Below are positions 53,106 through 61,534 of a DNA stretch of 64,000 bases, one piece after another (the stretch's first letter is position 1; every line of letters begins with the position of its first letter). The DNA comes from Streptomyces sp. NBC_01262 (GTDB lineage: Bacteria > Actinomycetota > Actinomycetes > Streptomycetales > Streptomycetaceae): NCBI RefSeq assembly GCF_036226365.1, contig NZ_CP108462.1, forward strand, positions 3,824,501 through 3,888,500, read 5' to 3'. The notes beneath the pieces are model-generated. The model worked only from the letters and a program-made list of their open reading frames with translations, was not told where the DNA came from and did no database searches. The translations under genes and the position numbers were made by a program.

Positions 53106-53756
53106 CAGGACCGCCTTGTAGCCGGCGGGCACCTGGGCGTCCGGCCGGCGCAGGTACAGGGGCAGTGGCGGCAGGAAGGCCTCGCCCTCCGCCAGCTTCA
53201 CGGCCGCGAGCGCGGCCAGCGCGGCGGCCGACTGGTGGACGGGGAAGCCGGGGCGCAGCTGCGTGAACACCTCGGGGTAGAGCTCGGCCCCGGCGCCCAC
53301 CGACGGCAGGCCCGCGACCAGTTCGGCGATGTCGGCGGGCCGGTCCACGGCGGGGTCGGTGGCACGGGAGCGCGCGCTGTCGTAGCGGGCCCAGTAGACC
53401 TCTTTGCGGCGGGCGTCGGTCGCGACGGTGAACGGCTCGTCCAGCCCTGCGGCGTACGCGATGCCGTCCAGCGTGCAGATGCCGTGCACCGGCACGCCCA
53501 GCGCGTCGCCGAGGGCGGCGGCGGTGACGAGCCCGACCCGCAGCCCGGTGTAGGGGCCGGGGCCGACGCCGACGACGATGCCGGTGACGGCGTCGAGTTT
53601 GACGTCGGCCTCGCGCAGCACCCGGTCGACGGCGGGCATCAGCAGTTCGCCGTGCCGCCGGGCGTCGACCTCGGTGGACTCGGCGAGCACGTCGCGTCCG
53701 TCGTGGAGCGCGGCGGTGACGGCGGGGGTGGCGGTGTCGAAGGCGAGGAGCAGCAC
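53097..53756 (-). CDS. tsaB: t6A biosynthesis dimerisation protein
   Basis: 219 aa, GTG start. LLLAFDTATPAVTAALHDG, RRHGELLMPAVDRVL, GVGPGPYTGLRVGLVTAAAL and ATDARRKEVYWARY are TsaB hallmarks (an inactive TsaD-like ASKHA fold that supports TsaD). Its stop overlaps the rimI start. Divergent from the secreted-protein gene at 53842. TsaE is encoded about 1 kb upstream rather than adjacent. Confidence 0.96.
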   Translation of the reverse strand: MLLLAFDTATPAVTAALHDGRDVLAESTEVDARRHGELLMPAVDRVLREADVKLDAVTGIVVGVGPGPYTGLRVGLVTAAALGDALGVPVHGICTLDGIAYAAGLDEPFTVATDARRKEVYWARYDSARSRATDPAVDRPADIAELVAGLPSVGAGAELYPEVFTQLRPGFPVHQSAAALAALAAVKLAEGEAFLPPLPLYLRRPDAQVPAGYKAVLPK

Positions 53757-53841
53757 GGTGACAAGCGTACGGCGCGCGGCGACCGCTGTTGGCGGCTGTT
53801 AATGTCGGGACCGTTACCGTGATTGACGAGGAGCGCACACC

Positions 53842-54396
53842 GTGGCAAGGATCGGTTCGGGGACCATCGTGGCCGGCCTCACCGTGGCAGCCCTCGCCGC
53901 GATCTCGGTCCTCGCCGTCCAGGCAGCGGGCACCGCGCCCGACGCCTCCGGCCCCTCGGTGTCCTCCGCCCCCTCCGGCTCGGCCTCCGCCTCCCCCTCC
54001 CGGACCGCGGCCGCCGACCCGCTTCCGGCCGGCTCCGGCAACGGCCTGCGCGTCGTCTACTCCCTCGGCGCCGACCGCGTCTGGCTCGTCGGCGACACGG
54101 GTAAGGCCACCCGCACCTTCACCGTCGCCCCGGGCACGGTCGACCCCGCGAAGGCCACGTACACCGTCACCTCGCGCACCCGGGTCGGCACAGGAGGCGA
54201 CGGGGTCGCCATCGAGCACGTCGTCCGCTTCGCGACCGCCGGCGGCGTCATCATCGGCTTCAGCGCGGCGCAGGACGGTTCGCAGCCGTCGGTCGACCCC
54301 TCGAAGCAGACCGGCGGCATCCGTGAGCGGCGCGCGGACGGCGCGGCGCTGTGGGAGCTGGCCGTGATCGGCACGAAGGTCGTCGTCGTCGCGTAG
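53842..54396 (+). CDS. Secreted/anchored protein, possibly a degenerate L,D-transpeptidase-like fold
   Basis: 184 aa, GTG start with GAGGAG 8 nt upstream. N-terminal signal/anchor (GTIVAGLTVAALAAISVLAVQAAG), a Ser/Pro/Ala linker to about residue 65, then a domain VVYSLGADRVWLVGDTGKATRTF ... IEHVVRFATAGGVIIGFSAA. The opening strands resemble YkuD L,D-transpeptidases, but the HGS...SHGC catalytic motif is absent and there is no Cys. Resemblance is weak; treat as unknown extracytoplasmic protein. It separates tsaB from tsaE. Confidence 0.75.
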   Translation: MARIGSGTIVAGLTVAALAAISVLAVQAAGTAPDASGPSVSSAPSGSASASPSRTAAADPLPAGSGNGLRVVYSLGADRVWLVGDTGKATRTFTVAPGTVDPAKATYTVTSRTRVGTGGDGVAIEHVVRFATAGGVIIGFSAAQDGSQPSVDPSKQTGGIRERRADGAALWELAVIGTKVVVVA

Positions 54397-54438
54397 CGAC
54401 GAGCCGAAGCAGAAACACCCGCCGAACGAGTGAAGCCG

Positions 54439-54603
54439 CTAGGCCTCGTCGTCGTCACCCTCGGCGGCAGCCCCCGCCTCCGGCTCCGGGGGCGGCGTAC
54501 AGATGACGCTCGCCGCCGGGCCCGCCGCCAGCAGATCCCGTACCGAATAGCCACTCGGCGCCGCGTGGGCGCCGACCGCGTCCGTGGTGCCTTGGGCCGA
54601 CAT
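54439..54603 (-). CDS. 54-aa acidic-tailed small protein, unknown
   Basis: The start is well supported by AGGAGGC 5 nt before the ATG. MSAQGTTDAVGAHAAPSGYS, then VRDLLAAGPAASVICTPPPE and a tail of Glu/Ala/Asp (EGDDDEA). One Cys. No signal peptide or membrane segment. An inverted repeat resembling a DtxR/DmdR iron box lies 21 bp upstream. It resembles neither a known toxin/antitoxin nor a RiPP precursor with adjacent maturases. Confidence 0.65.
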   Translation of the reverse strand: MSAQGTTDAVGAHAAPSGYSVRDLLAAGPAASVICTPPPEPEAGAAAEGDDDEA

Positions 54604-54623
54604 GGATGCCTCCTGGGCAATGT

Positions 54624-54641
54624 GGTTAGGCAGCCCTAACC
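54624..54641 (-). promoter_or_regulatory. Candidate iron box (DmdR1/IdeR-type) upstream of the 54-aa gene
   Basis: GGTTAGG-CAGC-CCTAACC. Outer bases match the DtxR-family half-sites (AGGTTAGG ... CCTAA); the four central bases do not. Positioned where it could block the promoter of the small gene. Confidence 0.4.
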
Positions 54642-54712
54642 TGTCCTTGGCCTCCAGAAGAACACGTAAAGGGTGCCGTACGCAACATCTTCCCGACACC
54701 ATGTCGGAATGT

Positions 54713-55216
54713 CTACGCGGCCAGCCCTGACAGGTCGCGGCCCACCCAGCGGGGGCCGACACCGGTCACGGTCACCTCGCGGATGTCGTGGTCGTCGACA
54801 CCGAGCTCGGCCTCGCCGGCGGCGCGGTGGATGACGACCTGGAGCCGGGCCTCGGAGAGCTCCTCGACCTTGCCCTCGCCCCATTCGACGACGACGACGG
54901 ACTCGGGGAGGGAGACGTCCAGATCGAGGTCCTCCATCTCGTCGAGGCCGCCGCCCAGCCGGTAGGCGTCGACGTGGACGAGGGCGGGCCCGCCGCGCAG
55001 CGAGGGGTGGACCCTGGCGATGACGAAGGTCGGGGAGGTCACCGCGCCCCGGACGCCGAGGGCTTCCCCGAGGCCGCGGGTGAGGGTGGTCTTGCCGGCG
55101 CCGAGCTCGCCGCTGAGGAGGACGAGGTCGCCGGGGCCGAGCAGAGCGGCGAGCCGGCGGCCCAGCTCCTTCATGTGCTCGGGGGTCTTGACGGTGATGC
55201 GTGCTTCCATGGCCAT
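54713..55216 (-). CDS. tsaE: tRNA t6A biosynthesis ATPase
   Basis: 167 aa. Walker A GELGAGKTTLTRGL, the SPTFVIARVHPS segment, HVDAYRLGG and ESVVVVEWGEGKVEEL are TsaE signatures. It binds the TsaB-TsaD complex and hydrolyses ATP in the t6A cycle. Start ATG at 55216 or 55210 (two in-frame ATGs). The alpha/beta hydrolase gene ends 11 bp upstream, so the genes alr, hydrolase and tsaE probably form one transcript. Confidence 0.95.
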   Translation of the reverse strand: MAMEARITVKTPEHMKELGRRLAALLGPGDLVLLSGELGAGKTTLTRGLGEALGVRGAVTSPTFVIARVHPSLRGGPALVHVDAYRLGGGLDEMEDLDLDVSLPESVVVVEWGEGKVEELSEARLQVVIHRAAGEAELGVDDHDIREVTVTGVGPRWVGRDLSGLAA

Positions 55217-55227
55217 GAGCCCGAATG

Positions 55228-56469
55228 CTACGCGGGCCGGGCACCGTCCAAGGCCGTGCCGGCCAGCTCGCGCAGGGCCTGCGGCAGCGGCGCGCGGGCG
55301 GCGTCGGCGGCCTCGGCCAGCAGCGCGGCGAGGTGGCCGTTGACGAGGTCTGGGTGCTCCAGCATGACCAGGTGCCCGGCGTCGGGGACGATGACCAGCT
55401 CGGTGTCGGGCAGCCGTTCCGCGATGGCCCGGCTGTGCTCGCTGGGCGTCAGCAGGTCCTTGTCGCCAGCCAGCACCAGCCCCGGCAGGCCGTCGAGCAC
55501 ATCGAGCGCCTCGGCCTTCTCGTGCTCGGTGAAGGCCGGGTAGAACTCGGCGACGACATCGATCGGCGTCGCCTCGATCATCCGTTCCGCGAACCGCGCC
55601 ACCGCCGGGTCCACGTCGTCGGAGCCGAACGAATACCGCTTGATGATCCCCGCGAACAGATCCGCGGTCGCCCGCCGCCCCCGCTCCACCAGGTCCGCCT
55701 GCGCGCCCAGCAACCGCAGCACCCCGGGCGCCAGCACCCGGAACGCCCGCGCGCCCACCGCCGGCAGCCCGAAGGTCACCGCGGCGAGCTTCCCGGAGGA
55801 CGTGCCGACGAAGGCCACCCCGGCCACCCGCTCCTGGATCAGCTCGGGGAACTGCTCGGCGAGCGCCATGACCGTCATGCCGCCCATCGAGTGCCCGATC
55901 AGCACCAGCGGCCCCTCCGGCGCGGCAGCGTCGATGACCCGCTTCAGGTCCCGGCCGAGCTGGTCGATGGTCGCCGGCCCGCCCTCGGCCTGGTCGCGGC
56001 CGTGCTCGGAGCGGCCGTGGCTGCGCTGGTCCCAGTAGACGGCCCGGACGATGCCGCGCAGCGCGGCCCGCTGGAAGTGCCAGGCGTCCTGGTTGAGGCA
56101 GTAGCCGTGGCTGAAGACCAGAGTCAGCGGCGCGGAGGCGCCGTTACGGCGGAAGCGGCCGAGCTTGAGACGGCGGCGGCGGGCGGGCGGGGAGGGGACG
56201 GCGGCGCTCTCGTCGACCTCGTCGATCTCGTAGTAGATCTCCGTGCCGTCCTCGGCCGCCACCCGCCCCGGCGTCCCGCGCAGGCTCCCGTACGGGCCCG
56301 TCGCGTCCAGCGCGAGGCGCGCCTTCTGGCGTATCCCCCGCCCGACGGTCGCGCGCTCCAGCGCCACGCCGGCCGCGGCCCCCGCCGCGACCACCCCGAT
56401 GGCCGCACCGACCCAGCCGGCCTTCGTGCGTATGCCCGTGATCCCCGTTGTCGTGCCGCTGTCGCTCAT
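55228..56469 (-). CDS. Alpha/beta hydrolase with N-terminal membrane segment
   Basis: 413 aa. An N-terminal hydrophobic stretch (AGWVGAAIGVVAAGAAAGVALE), then the hydrolase: oxyanion FSHGYCLNQDAW, WDQRSHGRSE, nucleophile Ser in LIGHSMGGMT, Asp in LAGDKDLLTPSE and His in VIVPDAGHLVMLEHP. The triad is complete. The substrate is unknown. It lies between alr (31 bp) and tsaE (11 bp), an arrangement common in actinobacteria. Confidence 0.9.
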   Translation of the reverse strand: MSDSGTTTGITGIRTKAGWVGAAIGVVAAGAAAGVALERATVGRGIRQKARLALDATGPYGSLRGTPGRVAAEDGTEIYYEIDEVDESAAVPSPPARRRRLKLGRFRRNGASAPLTLVFSHGYCLNQDAWHFQRAALRGIVRAVYWDQRSHGRSEHGRDQAEGGPATIDQLGRDLKRVIDAAAPEGPLVLIGHSMGGMTVMALAEQFPELIQERVAGVAFVGTSSGKLAAVTFGLPAVGARAFRVLAPGVLRLLGAQADLVERGRRATADLFAGIIKRYSFGSDDVDPAVARFAERMIEATPIDVVAEFYPAFTEHEKAEALDVLDGLPGLVLAGDKDLLTPSEHSRAIAERLPDTELVIVPDAGHLVMLEHPDLVNGHLAALLAEAADAARAPLPQALRELAGTALDGARPA

Positions 56470-56500
56470 GATCGTGTTCTTTGCTCCCTTTGGCTACGCG

Positions 56501-57637
56501 CTACTTACCCACGTAGACGCGCGGCACCCGGGTCCCGATCCGAGTGACGATCTCGTACGCGATGGTGCCCGCGGCCCGCGCCCAGTCCTCGGCGGTCGGC
56601 TCCCCCTGGTCACCCGGGCCGAACAGTACTGCCTCGTCCCCGGCGGCGGCGGAGTCCCCGCCCAGATCGACCACGAACTGGTCCATGGCGACCCGGCCGG
56701 CGATCGTGCGCCACTTGCCGGCCACCAGCACGGGGCCCTCGTTGGAGGCGTGGCGCGGGATGCCGTCCGCGTAGCCGACCGGGACGAGCGCCAGGGTCGT
56801 CGTGCCCGGGGTGACGTAGTGGTGCCCGTAGGAGATGCCGTGGCCGCCCGGGGCGGCCTTCACCAGGGCGAGGCGGGCGGTCAGGCTCATGACGGGGCGC
56901 AGCCCGAAGTCGGCGGGGCCGCCGAGCTGGGGGACCGGCGAGATGCCGTACATGGCGATGCCGGTGCGGACCAGGTCGTAGTGCGACTGAGGAAGGGTCA
57001 GCGTCGCCGGGGAGTTGGCGAGATGCCGCACCTCGGGGCGGAGCCCGGCGGCCTCGGCGGTGGCCAGGCTCTCGCGGTACGCGGTGAGCTGGGCGGCGTT
57101 GGAGGGGTGGCCGGGCTCGTCGGCGCAGGCGAAGTGCGACCACAGGCCGGTCACCCGGAGCAGCCCGTCCTTCTCGGCGGCCCGGGCGGCGGCCGTCAGC
57201 TCCGGCCAGTCCGCGGGCTGCGCGCCGCCCCGGCCCAGGCCGGTGTCGGCCTTGAGGTGTACGCGGGCCGGGCGGCCGGCGGCGCGGGCGGCGGCCATGA
57301 CCTCGCGCAGGGCCCACATCGCGCTCACCGAGACGTCGATGTCCGCCTCGACCGCCTCCCGCCACGGGCCGCCCGGGGTCCACAGCCAGCACAGCACGGG
57401 CGCGGTGATCCCGGCCGCGCGCAGGGCCAGCGCCTCCTGCGGGGTGGCCGTGCCGAGCCACGACGCGCCCGCGTCCAGCGCCGCGCGGGCGCAGGGCTGC
57501 GCGCCATGGCCGTACGCGTCCGCCTTGACCACGGCCATCAGCCCCGAGCGGGGCGCGCGGGCGCGAAGCGCCGCCACATTGGCGCGGAGTGCGGCCAGGT
57601 CGATCGTGGCCCTGGCGCGTGTGTTCGTGTCTTCCAT
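56501..57637 (-). CDS. alr: Alanine racemase
   Basis: 378 aa from MEDTNTRARATIDLAAL. PLP Lys in AVVKADAYGHGA, LKADTGLGRGG, the PLP phosphate-binding RTGIAMYGISP and the second-subunit Tyr in GISYGHHYVTPG. Converts L-Ala to D-Ala for peptidoglycan. Divergent from nnr across 49 bp. No clear ribosome site. Confidence 0.96.
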   Translation of the reverse strand: MEDTNTRARATIDLAALRANVAALRARAPRSGLMAVVKADAYGHGAQPCARAALDAGASWLGTATPQEALALRAAGITAPVLCWLWTPGGPWREAVEADIDVSVSAMWALREVMAAARAAGRPARVHLKADTGLGRGGAQPADWPELTAAARAAEKDGLLRVTGLWSHFACADEPGHPSNAAQLTAYRESLATAEAAGLRPEVRHLANSPATLTLPQSHYDLVRTGIAMYGISPVPQLGGPADFGLRPVMSLTARLALVKAAPGGHGISYGHHYVTPGTTTLALVPVGYADGIPRHASNEGPVLVAGKWRTIAGRVAMDQFVVDLGGDSAAAGDEAVLFGPGDQGEPTAEDWARAAGTIAYEIVTRIGTRVPRVYVGK

Positions 57638-57647
57638 CGGCACCAGT

Positions 57648-57678
57648 TTGTCAGGCTCGGGCTCTCTTCCGGTTGAAT
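57648..57678 (+). promoter_or_regulatory. Putative nnr promoter
   Basis: TTGTCA (57648-57653), 19 bp, TTGAAT (57673-57678), ending 8 nt before the nnr ATG, which fits a leaderless or nearly leaderless transcript. Confidence 0.35.
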
Positions 57679-57686
57679 GGGTTCCC

Positions 57687-59159
57687 ATGAGGCACGCGTA
57701 CAGCGTTGAGACCGTACGGAGCGCCGAGCGGGCGCTCATGGCCCGCGTACCCGAAGGCGCGCTCATGCAGCGCGCCGCGGCCGGCCTCGCGGCGGCCTGC
57801 GTGACCGCCCTGGGCGGCGCGTACGGCGCCCGGGTGGTGGTGCTGGCCGGCAGCGGCGACAACGGCGGCGACGCCCTCTACGCGGGGGCCCGGCTGGCCC
57901 GGCGCGGGGCCGCGGTGACGGCCGTGCTGCTCACCCCGGAGCGGGCCCACCAGGGCGGACTGGCCGCGCTGCGGGCGGCCGGGGGCCGGGCGGTGGGGCC
58001 GGACGGCGCGGAGCCGCTGATCGGGCGGGCGCATCTCGTGCTGGACGGCATCGTGGGCATCGGCGGCAAGGGCGGGCTGCGCCCGGAGGCGGTGCCGCTC
58101 GCCGCGGCCGCGCAGGCCTCCCGGGCGGTCGTGGTGGCGGTCGACCTGCCCAGCGGGGTGGACGCGGACACCGGTGAGGTGCGGGGCGCGGCCGTGCGGG
58201 CCGACATGACGGTGACCTTCGGCACGTACAAGCCGGGGCTGCTCATCGACCCGGCCGCCGGGTACGCGGGCGCGCTGCGGCTCGTCGACATCGGGCTCGA
58301 CGCCACGCTGCCGCCCGCCTCCGGCGAACCGGAGGCCCTGCACCTGGAGGCCCTGCAGCACGCCGATGTCGCCGCCCTGCTGCCGCTGCCCACCGGGGAG
58401 AGCGACAAGTACCGGCGCGGCGTCGTCGGCATCGTCGCCGGCTCCGAGCGCTACCCCGGCGCCGCCGTCCTGGCCGTCGCGGGCGCGCTGCGGGGCGGGG
58501 CGGGGGCCGTGCGGTATGTCGGGCCGGGCGCCGAGGCGGTGCTCGCCCGCTTCCCGGAGACCCTCGTCTCCGCCGGGCCGCCGCGCCACGCCGGCCGCGT
58601 CCAGGCCTGGGTCGTCGGCCCCGGCCTCGGCGACACCCCCGAGGCCCGCCAGTCCGTCGCCGACGTCCTCGCCTCCGACGTCCCCGTCCTCGTCGACGCC
58701 GACGGCCTCCGCCTCCTCGACCGCTCCGCGCTGCGGTCCCGTTCCGCCGCCACCCTCCTCACCCCGCACGCCGGCGAGGCCGCCGCGCTCCTCGGGGTGC
58801 CCCGCGAGCAGGTCGAGGGCGCCCGTCTGGCGTCCGTACGCGCTCTGGCCGACCACTACGGCGCCACCGCCCTCCTCAAGGGCTCCACGACGCTCGTCGC
58901 GGATCCGGACGCCGGTTCCCCCGTTCGGGTCAACCCCACCGGCACGGCCTGGCTCGCCACCGCCGGGAGCGGCGACGTCCTCTCCGGGGTCACCGGCTCG
59001 CTGCTGGCGGCCGGGCTCGGCGCGCGCGACGCCGCGTCCGTCGGGGCGTACCTGCACGGCCTGGCGGCGCGCATCGCCTCCGGCGCGGTGGGTGCGCCGC
59101 TGGCCGCGCTCGAAGTGGCGCTGGCGCTCCCGGACGCGTGGCGCGACGTGCGCGCGTGA
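57687..59159 (+). CDS. nnr: Bifunctional NAD(P)H-hydrate epimerase/dehydratase
   Basis: 490 aa. The N-terminal YjeF_N epimerase domain (GSGDNGGDALYAGARL, VVVAVDLPSGVDADTG) is followed by the C-terminal ribokinase-like ADP-dependent dehydratase (YRRGVVGIVAGSERYPGAAV, LLTPHAGEAAALLG, TAGSGDVLSGVTGSL). It repairs damaged NAD(P)HX. Ends 14 bp from the convergent acpS gene. Confidence 0.96.
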   Translation: MRHAYSVETVRSAERALMARVPEGALMQRAAAGLAAACVTALGGAYGARVVVLAGSGDNGGDALYAGARLARRGAAVTAVLLTPERAHQGGLAALRAAGGRAVGPDGAEPLIGRAHLVLDGIVGIGGKGGLRPEAVPLAAAAQASRAVVVAVDLPSGVDADTGEVRGAAVRADMTVTFGTYKPGLLIDPAAGYAGALRLVDIGLDATLPPASGEPEALHLEALQHADVAALLPLPTGESDKYRRGVVGIVAGSERYPGAAVLAVAGALRGGAGAVRYVGPGAEAVLARFPETLVSAGPPRHAGRVQAWVVGPGLGDTPEARQSVADVLASDVPVLVDADGLRLLDRSALRSRSAATLLTPHAGEAAALLGVPREQVEGARLASVRALADHYGATALLKGSTTLVADPDAGSPVRVNPTGTAWLATAGSGDVLSGVTGSLLAAGLGARDAASVGAYLHGLAARIASGAVGAPLAALEVALALPDAWRDVRA

Positions 59160-59173
59160 CGAACGGGCTGAAA

Positions 59174-59542
59174 TCAGCCCTCCGCGATCACCACCGCCGA
59201 CGCGACCCCCGCGTCGTGGCTGAGCGAGACATGCCAGCTCCGCACGCCCAGTTCCTCGGCCCGCGCCGCCACCGTCCCCGTCACCACGAGCCTCGGCCGC
59301 CCGGAGTCCTCCGTGACGACCTCCGCGTCCGTCCAGAGCAGCCCGGCCGGTGCGCCCAGCGCCTTGGCCAGGGCCTCCTTGGCCGCGAAGCGGGCGGCGA
59401 GGGAGGCGATGCCCCGGCGCGTGCCGCCGGGAAGGTAGAGCTCGCGGTCCAGGAACAACCGCTTGGCCATGCCGGGCGTACGCTCCAGCGCGGCGGCGAA
59501 GCGGTCGATCTCGGCTACGTCGATGCCCACGCCGACGATCAC
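59174..59542 (-). CDS. acpS: Holo-[acyl-carrier-protein] synthase
   Basis: 122 aa, GTG start. VGIDVAEIDRF carries the Mg-binding Asp, RFAAKEALAKALG the Glu; SWHVSLSHDAGVASAVV closes the fold. Transfers phosphopantetheine from CoA to ACP. Start overlaps the glmS stop by 4 bp (GTGA). Confidence 0.95.
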   Translation of the reverse strand: MIVGVGIDVAEIDRFAAALERTPGMAKRLFLDRELYLPGGTRRGIASLAARFAAKEALAKALGAPAGLLWTDAEVVTEDSGRPRLVVTGTVAARAEELGVRSWHVSLSHDAGVASAVVIAEG

Positions 59543-61386
59543 TCCACCGTCACCGACTTGGCGAGGTTGCGCGGCTGGTCGACCTCGTTGCCGCGGGCGG
59601 TGGCGAGCTCGCAGGCGAAGACCTGCAACGGCACGGTGGCGACCAGTGGCTGGAGGAGCACCGGCGTGGCCGGGATCCGGATCAGGTGGTCGGCGTAGGG
59701 GGCGACGGCCTCGTCGCCTTCCTCGGCGATGACGATGGTGCGGGCGCCGCGGGCGCGGATCTCCTGGATGTTCGAGACGATCTTGTCGTGGAGGACGGAA
59801 CGCCCGCGCGGCGAGGGCACCACCACCACGACCGGCAGGTCCTCCTCGATGAGGGCGATCGGCCCGTGCTTCAGCTCGCCCGCCGCGAAGCCCTCGGCGT
59901 GCATGTAGGCCAGCTCCTTGAGCTTGAGCGCGCCCTCCAGGGCCACGGGGTAGCCGACATGGCGTCCCAGGAAGAGAACCGTCTTCTTGTCCTTGAGCGA
60001 GCGCGCCAGCTCACGCACCGGCTCCATGGTCTCCAGCACCTGCTCGACCTGCCGGGAGACACCGGACAGCTCCCGCACGACGGCGACGATCTCGTCGCCC
60101 CACTTGGTGCCCCGTACCTGCCCCAGATAGAGGGCGACCAGGTAGCAGGCGACGACCTGGGTCAGGAATGCCTTGGTGGAGGCGACCGCGACCTCGGGGC
60201 CGGCATGGGTGTACAGGACCGCGTCGGACTCGCGGGGGATCGTGGAGCCGTTGGTGTTGCAGATGGCCAGCACCCTGGAGCCCTGCTCCCTCGCGTGGCG
60301 CAGCGCCATCAGGGTGTCCATGGTCTCGCCCGACTGGCTGATGGCGACGACCAGGCTCCTGGAGTCGAGGATCGGGTCGCGGTAGCGGAACTCGCTGGCG
60401 AGCTCGACCTCGCAGGGGATCCGGGTCCAGTGCTCGATCGCGTACTTGGCGATCATGCCGGCGTGGAAGGCCGTGCCGCACGCGACGACCACGATCTTGT
60501 CGATCTCCCGCAGCGCACGGTCGGGGATCCGGAGCTCGTCGAGCGTGAGGCGCCCGTTCGCGTCGATCCGGCCGAGCAGGGTGTCGGCGACGGCCTTCGG
60601 CTGCTCGGCGATCTCCTTGAGCATGAAGTAGTCGTAGCCGCCCTTCTCTGCGGCCGAGGCGTCCCAGCTCACGTGGTACGGGCGTACGTCGGCCGGCCGG
60701 CCGTCGAAGTCGGTGACGGTGACGCCGCTGTGGCGCAGCTCGACGACCTGGTCCTGGCCCAGCTCGATGGCCTCGCGGGTGTGGGCGATGAAGGCGGCGA
60801 CATCGGAGGCGAGGAAGTTCTCGCCGACGCCGACGCCCACCACGAGCGGGGAGTTGCGGCGCGCGCCGACGACCACGTCGGGTTCGTCGGCGTGTACCGC
60901 GACCAGCGTGAAGGCGCCGTCGAGGCGGCGGCAGGCCAGCCGCATGGCCTCAGCCAGGTCGCCGCAGGAGGAGAAGTGCTCGGCCAGCAGGTGGGCGACG
61001 ACCTCGGTGTCCGTCTCGGACTCCAGTACGTGCCCGCGCTCGGCGAGTTCGGCCCGCAGCGCGGCGAAGTTCTCGATGATGCCGTTGTGGACGACGGCGA
61101 CCCGCCCGGCGTTGTCCAGGTGCGGGTGGGCGTTGGCGTCGGTGGGGGCGCCGTGGGTGGCCCAGCGGGTGTGGCCGATACCGGCGGGCCCGGCCGGCAG
61201 GGGCCGTTCGTCGAGCATCTTCTCAAGGTTGACCAGCTTGCCGGCCTTCTTGGCCGCGGCCAGGCCACCGTCGGCGAGGACGGCGACGCCGGCCGAGTCG
61301 TAACCCCGGTACTCAAGCCGCTTGAGGCCTGCGATGACCACGTCGAGAGCGGACTGGCCGCCCACGTATCCAACGATTCCGCACAT
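59539..61386 (-). CDS. glmS: Glutamine-fructose-6-phosphate aminotransferase
   Basis: 615 aa. Cys at position 2 (MCGIVGYVGG) is the glutaminase nucleophile; HTRWATHGAPTDANAHPH and HNGIIENF follow. Two SIS domains (AISQSGETMDTLMAL, VLFLGRHVGYPVALEGALKLKE) and the C-terminal NLAKSVTVE. Makes glucosamine-6-phosphate for UDP-GlcNAc. No Shine-Dalgarno before the ATG, so perhaps leaderless; I see no glmS ribozyme. Coupled to acpS; glmM is also at the window end. Confidence 0.97.
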   Translation of the reverse strand: MCGIVGYVGGQSALDVVIAGLKRLEYRGYDSAGVAVLADGGLAAAKKAGKLVNLEKMLDERPLPAGPAGIGHTRWATHGAPTDANAHPHLDNAGRVAVVHNGIIENFAALRAELAERGHVLESETDTEVVAHLLAEHFSSCGDLAEAMRLACRRLDGAFTLVAVHADEPDVVVGARRNSPLVVGVGVGENFLASDVAAFIAHTREAIELGQDQVVELRHSGVTVTDFDGRPADVRPYHVSWDASAAEKGGYDYFMLKEIAEQPKAVADTLLGRIDANGRLTLDELRIPDRALREIDKIVVVACGTAFHAGMIAKYAIEHWTRIPCEVELASEFRYRDPILDSRSLVVAISQSGETMDTLMALRHAREQGSRVLAICNTNGSTIPRESDAVLYTHAGPEVAVASTKAFLTQVVACYLVALYLGQVRGTKWGDEIVAVVRELSGVSRQVEQVLETMEPVRELARSLKDKKTVLFLGRHVGYPVALEGALKLKELAYMHAEGFAAGELKHGPIALIEEDLPVVVVVPSPRGRSVLHDKIVSNIQEIRARGARTIVIAEEGDEAVAPYADHLIRIPATPVLLQPLVATVPLQVFACELATARGNEVDQPRNLAKSVTVE

Positions 61387-61475
61387 GGGGGACAGCTTGG
61401 CATGCTCCCCGGCCCAGGGCCGGGGATTCCCGCCGCGGTCGTGTGACCGTCCGCCGGGATTTCCGCCCTGGTCCC

Positions 61476-61528
61476 GCCCGACGGGCCGGCAGACCGCTGA
61501 TACGTCCCGTCGGGCCCTGCGCGACAAT
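61476..61528 (+). promoter_or_regulatory. coaA promoter region with inverted repeat
   Basis: The -10-like GACAAT at 61523-61528 ends 6 nt before the coaA GTG. An inverted repeat GCCCGACGGG (61476-61485) / CCCGTCGGGC (61506-61515) flanks the -35 area and could be an operator. Confidence 0.45.
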
Positions 61529-61534
61529 GGGCCC

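Noticed and set aside
54439..54603. RiPP precursor peptide
   Set aside because: Considered because of size, leader-like Leu-rich middle and a Cys near a Pro-rich tail, but no modification enzyme, protease or transporter is nearby and the tail is mostly acidic.
61387..61534. glmS ribozyme or GlcN6P-responsive element
   Set aside because: The leader is too short and GC-rich and has no recognisable ribozyme core.
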